NCBI RefSeq assembly: GCF_003970865.1
Contig: NZ_RXLZ01000006.1
Coordinates: 1-64,000, forward strand
Length of the DNA stretch: 64,000 nt
Reading direction: 5' to 3'
DNA from: Stenotrophomonas maltophilia
GTDB taxonomy: Bacteria; Pseudomonadota; Gammaproteobacteria; Xanthomonadales; Xanthomonadaceae
Positions 36,924 to 44,149 of the stretch are shown here, piece by piece. The translations under genes were made by a program, and so were the position numbers. Positions within the stretch are counted from its first letter, which is position 1; every line of letters starts with the position of its first letter. The notes beneath the pieces are model-generated. The model searched no databases. It had not been told where the DNA came from and saw nothing but the letters and a program-made list of their open reading frames with translations.

Positions 36924-37373
36924 ATGCCGACGATCCGCCCTGCCCACGTCGATGACCTGCCTGCGATCAGCACGGTGTGCCTGGCCGCGTTCACTGCGGC
37001 GGTCGCGCCTTCGCTCAGCGCGGCCGGCATCGCCACCTTCGGCAGTGTCGCCGCTGCCGAAGCGTTCGGCGCGCGCCTGCAGGGCGACAACCACATCCTG
37101 GTGGCCGAGCAGGACGGCCGTGTCGTCGGCGTGATCGAACTGAAGGAGGGCCGGCACCTTGCGATGCTGTTCGTCGATCCCGCCTGCCAGGGCCAGGGCA
37201 TCGGCCATGCTTTGTTCGAGGCGGTGCTTCCACAGGTGCGCGAGCCGGTCATGACCGTGCGCGCCTCGCTCAATGCAGTACCGACCTACCTGCGCTATGG
37301 CTTTGCGCTGGACGGTGACGTCGGCGAGTTCAATGGGTTGGTGTATCAGCAGATGGTGCGGGCAGCGGCCTGA
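36924..37373 (+). CDS. GNAT-family acetyltransferase
   Basis: Predicted 149 residues. It opens with TIRPAHVDDLPAISTV, the usual GNAT N-terminus. The acetyl-CoA-binding strand-loop is LAMLFVDPACQGQGIGHALFE (Q-x-x-G-x-G/A at about 95-100), and the C-terminal Y-x-R-Y-G-F motif (YLRYGFALDGDV) is intact. ATG 36924 has GGAAGA 11 nt upstream. It is divergent from the luciferase-like gene. Acceptor substrate unknown. Confidence 0.88.
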   Translation: MPTIRPAHVDDLPAISTVCLAAFTAAVAPSLSAAGIATFGSVAAAEAFGARLQGDNHILVAEQDGRVVGVIELKEGRHLAMLFVDPACQGQGIGHALFEAVLPQVREPVMTVRASLNAVPTYLRYGFALDGDVGEFNGLVYQQMVRAAA

Positions 37374-37502
37374 AGGCATCCGCCCGGCGTTGCCCGGCAA
37401 TGCCCGGTGGGCGTCATGCCCTGCAGCACGCCCGTCATAAGCAAACTGAATCAGCGGGCTCCCCGGCGGTTCCTACAATGGCCTGTCACCCTGCCCTTCG
37501 AG

Positions 37503-39023
37503 ATGCTGCCGATGCGCGTCGCGCTTTCCGTGTTGCTGCTGGCTTCGGCGCTGAGCGCCTGCACCCCGGCCCCGGTTTCCACCGCCAACTCCGCCGAGGC
37601 ACCCGCGCCGGCGTCCGCCATTGCCTGGCGCCAGGGCGATGTGGACGATGCCTTCGCCGAAGCCGCCGACAGCGGCAAGCCGGTGCTGCTGTACTGGGGC
37701 GCGGTCTGGTGCCCACCGTGCAACCAGCTCAAGGCGGGCCTGTTCAAGGACCCGGCCTTCATCGCGTTGAGCAGCAAATTCGTGCCCGTCTACCTGGATG
37801 GCGACGAGGAAGGTGCGCAGGCCTGGGGCGAACGCTTCGGCGTACGCGGCTATCCGACCCTGATCGTGCTGGACCCACAGCGCAACGAAATCACCCGCGT
37901 GGCCGGCGGCAACGACGCCGCCGAACTGACCCGGGCTCTGACCGTTGCCGCAGGCCGCCGCAGTGCCGTTGCCGCCACCCTGGCCACCGCGTTGGCAACG
38001 CCGGACCGACTGGCCACCGAAGACTGGCAGGTACTGGGCGACTACGGCTGGGAAGTGGACGCCAACCGCCTGGCCGGCGAGCGCAGGAGCCAGGACGTAC
38101 TGCGCCAGTTGTCCAAGGCGGCACCGGGTGCCGCCCTGCAGCGTCGCTTCGCTCTGCTTGCCTTGGCAACAGCCGAAAAACCCGATGCCTCGCCCACCGA
38201 AGTACGCGAGCTGCTGCAGGCAGTGCTGGCGCAACCGGCGGAAGTGCGCCGCAACCGTGAGTTGCTGGGCTATGCAGGCGTGCAGCTGGTCAAGCAGGCC
38301 AGTGCCGGGCCGGCCACCAGCAACACGCTGGGACAGCAGCTGCTGGTCGCACTGGAGCGCGCGGACGCCGAGCGCGGTGATCGCGCCGACGACGCGTTGT
38401 CGCGTGCGCTGACCGAAGTATCGCTGGCCCGCCAGCAGCAGTCGAAGGGCGCACTGCCCGCGGCCCTGGTTGAGCGGGTCAAGCAGCGCGTGGCCGCTGC
38501 CGATGCCGCCGCCACCGATGCGCATGCGCGCCAGGCCACGATCAGCAGCGCGGTCTATGCCCTGCGCGAGGTTGGCGACGACGCAGGTGCCGAGGCGCTG
38601 TTGCTGGCCGAGCTGAAACGCAGCGAGCAGCCGTACTACTACATGCCCGAGCTGGCCGAACTGGCCGAGCAGCGCGGCGACACCGCCGGTGCGCTGGAGT
38701 GGCTGAAGCGCGCCTACGACGGTGCACAGGGCCCGGCTACCCGCGTGCAGTGGGGCGTGCTGTACGTGGAAGGCCTGCTGAAGCTGGCGCCGGACGATGC
38801 ACCGCGCATCGAGCAGGCGACCGCGTCGCTGATCGCCGAGCTGGAGGCACAACCGTCGGGTTACCACCAGCGTACCCGCCAGCGTTTCGAGCGGCTGGCC
38901 GGGCAGTTGAAGACGTGGAGCGGCAAGCACCAGGGTGCGGAGACGCTGGCGCGGCTGCAGCAGCGGATGCAGCAGGCATGCGGTGACCAGGTGGATGGTG
39001 CGTGCAAGGACTGGTTGAGTTGA
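37503..39023 (+). CDS. Thioredoxin-fold lipoprotein with helical repeat tail
   Basis: Predicted 506 residues (ATG 37503 or 37512). The signal peptide ends in a lipobox (ALSAC), so it should be anchored in the envelope. A thioredoxin domain follows (about 45-155) with the redox motif WCPPC, DPAFIALSSKFVPVYLDGD and the cis-Pro loop RGYPTLIV. The remaining 350 residues are helical and resemble TPR repeats (for example YMPELAELAEQRGDTAGALEWLKRAYDG near 410). Likely a periplasmic DsbD/TlpA-type oxidoreductase or a thiol-based chaperone; partner unknown. No neighbour operon. Confidence 0.82.
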   Translation: MLPMRVALSVLLLASALSACTPAPVSTANSAEAPAPASAIAWRQGDVDDAFAEAADSGKPVLLYWGAVWCPPCNQLKAGLFKDPAFIALSSKFVPVYLDGDEEGAQAWGERFGVRGYPTLIVLDPQRNEITRVAGGNDAAELTRALTVAAGRRSAVAATLATALATPDRLATEDWQVLGDYGWEVDANRLAGERRSQDVLRQLSKAAPGAALQRRFALLALATAEKPDASPTEVRELLQAVLAQPAEVRRNRELLGYAGVQLVKQASAGPATSNTLGQQLLVALERADAERGDRADDALSRALTEVSLARQQQSKGALPAALVERVKQRVAAADAAATDAHARQATISSAVYALREVGDDAGAEALLLAELKRSEQPYYYMPELAELAEQRGDTAGALEWLKRAYDGAQGPATRVQWGVLYVEGLLKLAPDDAPRIEQATASLIAELEAQPSGYHQRTRQRFERLAGQLKTWSGKHQGAETLARLQQRMQQACGDQVDGACKDWLS

Positions 39024-39081
39024 TGATAACGCTGGCAGCGGGCACGTCAGCGCGCCGGTGAGGTTCGAAAAGCGGGTTCTG

Positions 39082-39144
39082 GTAGTGCCGGCCGCTGGCC
39101 GGCAACCCGACCTTCGCTGATTGCCGGCCAGCGGCCGGCACTAC
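39082..39144. repeat. Inverted pair of SMAG repeats
   Basis: A forward unit (39082-39104) and a reverse unit (39122-39144) with a 17-nt spacer; together they can form a long hairpin of more than 20 bp in the transcript after the thioredoxin/TPR gene. They may act as a terminator or mRNA-end protector. Confidence 0.9.
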
Positions 39145-39265
39145 CATGCCGCTCTTGCTCCCTTTCACGCATTTCAATCCTTCCCCTTGACCTCAACCAA
39201 TGTTGAGGTGCGATAACAGTCTCCCCACGGCCAGCCCTTTGGCCTTCCCCACGGAGATTGCTTCG

Positions 39266-39895
39266 ATGTCGTACTCGCTTCCCCCGCTCCCCTATGCCTA
39301 CGACGCCCTCGAGCCGCATTTCGATGCGCGCACGATGGAGATCCACCACAGCAAGCACCACCAGACCTACGTCAACAACCTCAACGCCGCCATCGAGCAG
39401 GCCGGCATCGCCGAGCAGCCGGTCGAGGCGCTGATCGCCAACCTCGATGCCGTGCCCGAGGCGCAGCGTGGCGCAGTCCGCAACAACGGCGGTGGCCACG
39501 CCAACCACAGCCTGTTCTGGACCGTACTCAGCACCCACGGTGGTGCACCCGATGATGAGCTGGCCGCCGCCATCGACCGCGATCTTGGCGGCTTCGATGC
39601 CTTCAAGGACGCCTTCACCAAGGCGGCGCAGACCCGCTTCGGCAGCGGCTGGGCCTGGCTGACCAGCGATCGCGATGGCCGCCTGCAGGTGGAAAGCAGC
39701 GCCAACCAGGACAGCCCGCTGATGGGTGCAGCCGTGGACCTGTCCGGCAACACCCCGATCCTCGCACTGGATGTCTGGGAACACGCCTACTACCTGCACT
39801 ACCAGAACCGTCGCCCGGACTACATCGGTGCGTTCTTCAACATCATCAACTGGGCCGAGGTCGGCCGGCGCTACCGCCAGGCCAGGGCCTCATGA
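39266..39895 (+). CDS. sodA: Mn/Fe superoxide dismutase
   Basis: Predicted 209 residues, removing superoxide in the cytoplasm. Metal ligands are His27 ([17 protein letters not shown]), His in [13 protein letters not shown] (about 81), and Asp/His in [19 protein letters not shown] (about 171 and 175). The GGGHANH segment, with Gly before the ligand region, is more like Mn than Fe enzymes, but metal choice cannot be settled by eye. Its stop overlaps the flavin-reductase gene by 4 nt. A manganese uptake regulon lies about 7 kb away in the same window. Confidence 0.93.
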   Translation: MSYSLPPLPYAYDALEPHFDARTMEIHHSKHHQTYVNNLNAAIEQAGIAEQPVEALIANLDAVPEAQRGAVRNNGGGHANHSLFWTVLSTHGGAPDDELAAAIDRDLGGFDAFKDAFTKAAQTRFGSGWAWLTSDRDGRLQVESSANQDSPLMGAAVDLSGNTPILALDVWEHAYYLHYQNRRPDYIGAFFNIINWAEVGRRYRQARAS

Positions 39896-40467
39896 GCGGC
39901 GAAACACTGCCGTACGCCGGGCCGTGGGCGGGGGTCTTCCCCGCCCCGGCCCCGGTGCCGTCGGTCGAGATGCCGCCGCGTGCACTGCGGCGGCTGCTCG
40001 GCCACTTTCCTACCGGCGTGGCCATCGTCTGCGCACGTGATGCGCAGGGCAAACCCATCGGCCTGACCATCAATTCGTTCGTGCCGGTGTCATTGCAGCC
40101 GCCGCTGGTGCTGTGGAACCTGGCGTTGCACGCGCAGAGCCTGTCCACCTTCCAGCGCGCCACCCGCTTTGCGATCAGCGTGCTGGCGGCCGACCAGGAA
40201 GCGCTGGCCCGGCGCTTTGCCGATCCGCAGGTACGCAACCGCTTCGACGGCCTCGCATTGCTGGATGACGACGAGGACGCCCCGCCACGCATCGCCGGTG
40301 CGGTAGCGCATCTCAGCTGTACCCGCCACGCACAGTGGCCGGTGGGCGATCATCTGCTGCTGGCCGGCCGCATCATCGAAGTGCACGAGAACGGCGGCGC
40401 GCCGCTGCTGTTCCATCGGGGCCGCTTCCAGCCCGGCCCGGCCGAGCTGCTGGTGGAGGTGCGCTGA
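39892..40467 (+). CDS. Flavin reductase-like protein
   Basis: Predicted 191 residues of the flavin reductase (FMN-binding split barrel) family. The family motifs are [18 protein letters not shown] (about 33-50), [21 protein letters not shown] (about 57-77) and [13 protein letters not shown]. Translationally coupled to sod by an ATGA overlap and to the following TPR gene by TGATG. It may supply reduced flavin to a monooxygenase or recycle flavin after oxidative stress; coupling to SOD is suggestive only. Confidence 0.85.
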   Translation: MSGETLPYAGPWAGVFPAPAPVPSVEMPPRALRRLLGHFPTGVAIVCARDAQGKPIGLTINSFVPVSLQPPLVLWNLALHAQSLSTFQRATRFAISVLAADQEALARRFADPQVRNRFDGLALLDDDEDAPPRIAGAVAHLSCTRHAQWPVGDHLLLAGRIIEVHENGGAPLLFHRGRFQPGPAELLVEVR

Positions 40468-40802
40468 TGAACATTGAAGCTCTGGAATGCATGCTTGCCG
40501 CCGGCAAGGATGGCGCGCTGCTGCGCTTCGGCCTGGGCAAGGGCTGGCTGGATGCCGGCAACCCGGTGCGCGCGGCCACCCATCTGGGCCGTTGCGTGGT
40601 GCTTGATCCGCAGTACTCAGCGGCGTGGAAGCTGCTGGGCAAGGCCTGGCTGGCCAGTGGCCAGCCGCAGGCGGCGCGCGAAGCATGGCAACGCGGCCTG
40701 AGCGTGGCCGGCAGCAAGGGCGACCAGCAGGCACGCAAGGAAATGCAGGTGTTCCTGCGACGCCTGGACCGCGAGCAGGCGGACCTGGCGAAAGCGGGCT
40801 GA
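40467..40802 (+). CDS. Small TPR protein
   Basis: Predicted 111 residues. Two tetratricopeptide-like helix pairs are visible (LLRFGLGKGWLDAGNPVRAATHLGR, then AAWKLLGKAWLASGQPQAAREAW), followed by a charged C-terminal helix. It begins at the base shared with the upstream stop (TGATG) and is the third gene of the sod unit. Likely a protein-interaction factor; no specific partner is evident. Confidence 0.8.
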   Translation: MNIEALECMLAAGKDGALLRFGLGKGWLDAGNPVRAATHLGRCVVLDPQYSAAWKLLGKAWLASGQPQAAREAWQRGLSVAGSKGDQQARKEMQVFLRRLDREQADLAKAG

Positions 40803-40807
40803 GTCGA

Positions 40808-41956
40808 TCAGCCCGCGTTGGCCGATGCCGGTGCGGACATGATGTCCGACATCGGCAGGCGGCGCGGCTTGCTCGGGAACGCGTGACGCAGGATGCGCCA
40901 GACCACCTGGCCGAACTGGCGCGGCAGCGAGCCGTTGTTGTAGTGCTGGCCGTAACGGCGGCAGATGTCCTTCACTTCCTTGGCAATGGCCGCATAGCGG
41001 TTGGCCGGCAGGTCCGGGTAGAAGTGGTGCTCGATCTGGTGGCTGAGGTTGCCCGACAGCACGTTGATCAGGAAGCCGCCGCTGATGTTGGACGAACCCC
41101 GCAGCTGGCGCAGGTACCAGTGACCGCGCGATTCATTGCGCAGGCATTCCTTCGGGAAGGTTTCCGATTCGGCGGTGAAGTGGCCGCAGAAGATGATCAC
41201 GTAGGTCCAGATGTTGCGCAGGCCGTTGGCCACCATGTTGCCCAGCATCACGGTGAGGAAGAACGGGCCGGCCAGCAGCGGGAAGAACACGTAGTCCTTC
41301 AGCACCTGGCGGGCCATCTTCCGCGCCACCGGGCGGGTCTGCATCCACATCGCACGGCCGCTGATGCGACCCTTCAGCCAACGGCCCAGGCGCAGGTCCT
41401 GCGCGGCCACGCCCCACTGGAACAGCAGCGCGAAGATCGGTGCGATGATCGGCTGCAGCAGGTAGAACGGCTTCCAACGCTGTTCCGGGAAGATGCGCAG
41501 CAGGCCGTAGCCGATGTCATCGTCCATGCCACGCACGTTGGTGTAGGTGTGGTGGCGGAAATTGTGGGTCTTGCGCCAGTTGTCGGCGGTGGCAACGATG
41601 TCCCACTCGTAGGTGTTGCCATTGAGCTTGGGGTCGCCGGTCCAGTCGAACTGGCCATGCATGACGTTGTGGCCCAGCTCCATGTTCTCCAGGATCTTCG
41701 ACAGCGCCAGCAGCAGCGTGCCGGTGATCGCAGCCGGCCACAGCAGCGGCATCCAGAACAGCGGCGAGAATGCCGCCAGGAACAGCAGGCCGCGGCCACC
41801 CACGCCAAACCAGCGCACGGCGGCAGCCACGCGGCGGATGTAGCGGGTATCGGAGGCGCCGAGGCTGCCGATCACACGGTCGCGGATCGCATCGAGTTCC
41901 TCACCGAAGGCATGCATCTCGGCGGTGCTCAGGGCACGGTCGGTAGCGCGGGTCAT
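40808..41956 (-). CDS. desB: Acyl-CoA/fatty-acid desaturase (DesB-like)
   Basis: Predicted 382-residue membrane di-iron desaturase. Three histidine boxes are present: GHNVMHG (about 95), HNFRHHTYTN (about 131) and HQIEHHFYP (about 305), separated by membrane helices, as in Pseudomonas DesB and related delta-9 desaturases. It lies 11 nt after the reductase gene and divergent from a TetR regulator, the same DesB-DesC-DesT arrangement known in Pseudomonas. It should introduce double bonds into saturated acyl chains, tuning membrane fluidity. Gene name by analogy. Confidence 0.88.
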   Translation of the reverse strand: MTRATDRALSTAEMHAFGEELDAIRDRVIGSLGASDTRYIRRVAAAVRWFGVGGRGLLFLAAFSPLFWMPLLWPAAITGTLLLALSKILENMELGHNVMHGQFDWTGDPKLNGNTYEWDIVATADNWRKTHNFRHHTYTNVRGMDDDIGYGLLRIFPEQRWKPFYLLQPIIAPIFALLFQWGVAAQDLRLGRWLKGRISGRAMWMQTRPVARKMARQVLKDYVFFPLLAGPFFLTVMLGNMVANGLRNIWTYVIIFCGHFTAESETFPKECLRNESRGHWYLRQLRGSSNISGGFLINVLSGNLSHQIEHHFYPDLPANRYAAIAKEVKDICRRYGQHYNNGSLPRQFGQVVWRILRHAFPSKPRRLPMSDIMSAPASANAG

Positions 41957-41967
41957 GGCAGGCGTCC

Positions 41968-43038
41968 TCAGAGATCCAGGGTCAGGTCGGTAGTCGGTGC
42001 GCTCACGCAGATCCGTACCGGCTGTGCCGATTCGGACTGCAGGTCGCCGGTGCGCAGATGGCGGGTGGCGCCACTGACGCGGTCACAGCTGCAGCTGTTG
42101 CAGATGCCCATGCGGCAACCATGCTTGGGCTTGATGCCATGGGCTTCGAGGCTTTCCAGCAGTGAGCGGCCACGCGGCACGCTCAGCTGGCGGCCACTGC
42201 GCGCAAGCGTCAGCGACACCTCGCCTTCGCTGCTGGCATCGCGCAGCGGCGCCGGCGGGGTGAAGGCTTCGGCCTGGAAGCCAGCCACCTGCTGCGCCAG
42301 GCGTTCACGCGCGGCGGCAACAAAGCCGTCCGGGCCGCAGGCCAGCACATGGCGCTGCGCCAGCGGCGTGTCATCGCCGGCCACCTGCAGATCATGGATA
42401 TCGATTCGCGCGGCCGGCACCTCACCCTCGCGGGTGGTCAGCAGGTGCACGCGCAGGTTCGGATGCGCCGCGGCCAGCGCCTGCAGCTCATCACGGAACT
42501 GCAGATGGGCAGCGGTGCGCTCCCAGTAGAACAGGTCCACCGGCGCTGCCAGCGGGCGCTGGCAGGCGTCGCGCAACAGGCTGCGCATCGGCGTGATGCC
42601 ACTGCCGGCAGCCAGCAGCAGCACCGGCGCCGCGGCCGGCATATGGAACTCGCCGAAGGCGGCATCGAGGCGGAACAGTTCGCCCGGCTGCGCATGGTTG
42701 ACCAGATGCTGACTGACCCGGCCGCCGTCGATCGCCTTGACGGTGATCGCCAGCTCGCGCCGCCCCAGTGCGGTAGGGCTGTAGCTGCGCTGCCACAAGC
42801 GCCCTTCAATCTCGACGCCGAGGGTGACGTGCTGGCCAGCGCGCATGCCGGCCCAGTGCCGGTTGGTGCGCAGGACCAGGGTCGCCGCGCCCTCGCCGGC
42901 CGGCTCGCGCCGGACCAGGCGGGCCACCGGCTCGCGCAGGGTCCACAGGGGATTGAGCTGGCCCGCCCAGAAATCGAACAGCGACGGCGAGACCCAGCGG
43001 TACGGAGAGAACAGGGACGGACGGACGACAGCGCTCAT
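41968..43038 (-). CDS. desC: Ferredoxin reductase-type electron donor to desaturase
   Basis: Predicted 356 residues. An FAD-binding domain (about 45-140; RPGQ-like MRAGQHVTLGV and WQRSYSPTA) and an NAD(P)-binding domain (LLLAAGSGITPMRSLL, about 150; HVLACGPDGFV, about 240) lead to a C-terminal 2Fe-2S ferredoxin (about 275-356). The cluster ligands are C-x4-C-x2-C in KHGCRMGICNSCSC, plus a later Cys (VRICVSA). ATG 43038 is preferred; ATG 43077 would place coding sequence across the operator. It should pass electrons to the adjacent desaturase. Confidence 0.9.
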   Translation of the reverse strand: MSAVVRPSLFSPYRWVSPSLFDFWAGQLNPLWTLREPVARLVRREPAGEGAATLVLRTNRHWAGMRAGQHVTLGVEIEGRLWQRSYSPTALGRRELAITVKAIDGGRVSQHLVNHAQPGELFRLDAAFGEFHMPAAAPVLLLAAGSGITPMRSLLRDACQRPLAAPVDLFYWERTAAHLQFRDELQALAAAHPNLRVHLLTTREGEVPAARIDIHDLQVAGDDTPLAQRHVLACGPDGFVAAARERLAQQVAGFQAEAFTPPAPLRDASSEGEVSLTLARSGRQLSVPRGRSLLESLEAHGIKPKHGCRMGICNSCSCDRVSGATRHLRTGDLQSESAQPVRICVSAPTTDLTLDL

Positions 43039-43060
43039 GAGCGAACTATACGGGCGCACA

Positions 43061-43082
43061 TACACCTGTGTATACATGTGTA
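43061..43082. promoter_or_regulatory. Palindromic operator between desBC and desT
   Basis: An imperfect palindrome with arms TACAC and GTGTA, and a perfect central-offset TGTATACA (43069-43076), in the 92-bp gap between the divergent desC and TetR genes. It is AT-rich against a GC-rich background. The likely ligand is the TetR protein encoded at 43131, which would then control both arms. The DNA symmetry is seen; binding is inferred. Confidence 0.65.
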
Positions 43083-43130
43083 TATTGAACCGGATTGGGT
43101 ATGATTCAGCCTCGCCCCACCGGAACCCCC

Positions 43131-43787
43131 ATGGCCGCCGCCACCGCCTTGTCGACGCCCGAAGATGCCAACAGCCCGGCCCGCCGTACGGTGAGCCGCG
43201 AGGATCTGCTAGCTGCTGCCCTGAAACTGATCGGGCCGCATCGCAGCCTGTCCACGCTCAGCCTGCGCGAAGTGGCACGTGAGGCCGGCATCGCGCCGAA
43301 CAGCTTCTACCGGCAGTTCCGCGACATGGACGAACTGGCCGTGGCGCTGATCGATGCGGCCGGCCGCTCGCTGCGCACCATCATCGGCGAGGCCCGGCAG
43401 CGCGCCACCTCCACCGCCACCAGCGTGGTGCGGGTCTCGGTGGAGACCTTCATGGAACAGCTGCGCGCCGACGACAAGCTGCTGCACGTGCTGCTGCGCG
43501 AGGGTGCAGTGGGCTCGGACGACTTCAAGCATGCGGTCGAACGCGAGCTGCACTACTTCGAGGAAGAGCTGCAGCACGACCTGGTGCGCCTGGCCGCACT
43601 GGATGGCGCCGTACTGCATGCCCCGGAACTGGTGGCCAAGGCCATCACCCGGCTGGTGTTCGCGATGGGCGCCACCGCCATGGACCTGCCGCCGGAGAAG
43701 GATCCGGAGCTGGTCGAACAAATCTCCACGATGATCCGCATGATCATCGTCGGCGCCCGCACCCCCGCCGCGTTCCGCCGCGGCTGA
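43131..43787 (+). CDS. desT: TetR-family regulator of desaturase (DesT/FabR-like)
   Basis: Predicted 218 residues from ATG 43131 (GGAA 7 nt upstream); ATG 43101 would add ten. The helix-turn-helix is TLSLREVAREAGIAPNSFYRQFRDMDELAVALID (about 45-78 by segments: TLSLREVAREAG, then FYRQFRDMDEL), close to FabR/DesT proteins that sense the ratio of unsaturated to saturated acyl-CoA. The C-terminal ligand domain is helical. It is divergent from desC-desB with a palindrome between. A strong hairpin follows the stop. Confidence 0.9.
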   Translation: MAAATALSTPEDANSPARRTVSREDLLAAALKLIGPHRSLSTLSLREVAREAGIAPNSFYRQFRDMDELAVALIDAAGRSLRTIIGEARQRATSTATSVVRVSVETFMEQLRADDKLLHVLLREGAVGSDDFKHAVERELHYFEEELQHDLVRLAALDGAVLHAPELVAKAITRLVFAMGATAMDLPPEKDPELVEQISTMIRMIIVGARTPAAFRRG

Positions 43788-43798
43788 TCGAGGCCCCT

Positions 43799-43835
43799 GG
43801 GTCGGATCCCTTTCCAGAGGAAAGGGCTCTGACCC
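43799..43835 (+). terminator. Long hairpin after desT
   Basis: An interrupted stem with arms GGGTC/GACCC and CCCTTTCC/GGAAAGGG around a 3-nt loop, 11 nt after the desT stop. No T-run follows, but the stability and position fit a terminator; the sequence looks like a dispersed xanthomonad terminator-type repeat. Confidence 0.55.
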
Positions 43836-44149
43836 GCCCCAGCTCCATGAAGCCCGCCACGCAGCGCCACGGCGCCGATGAACCGTGGCCGCCATCACAG
43901 ATCTAGATTGCAGATGCGCAGCTTGAGCATCCTGCACGCGCCATTCACTGCGCTCTCACGCACGCTGAATTATTCAGACCGCGCACTCCATTCAGTTTGG
44001 TGAGTTATTGAACGGGGTTTGAATCCGGCAAGTACCGCTGCAGTCGTTTCAGATTAATTGCATGGCCCAGGCAAGACCCGATCCGCACAGTGCCGCCTCC
44101 GGTCCTGCGGATGCGGGTCCACCCCAGTAAGCTTCAAGGAGAAACACCC
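43836..44149. other. Leader region of the autotransporter gene
   Basis: 314 nt without a gene. An AT-rich stretch at 43968-44062 probably holds the promoter. A long hairpin (GACCCGATCCGCA at 44075 pairing with TGCGGATGCGGGTC ending at 44119, one bulged base) lies 16 nt before the ribosome binding site AAGGAG and may modulate translation. I see no named RNA family. Confidence 0.5.
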
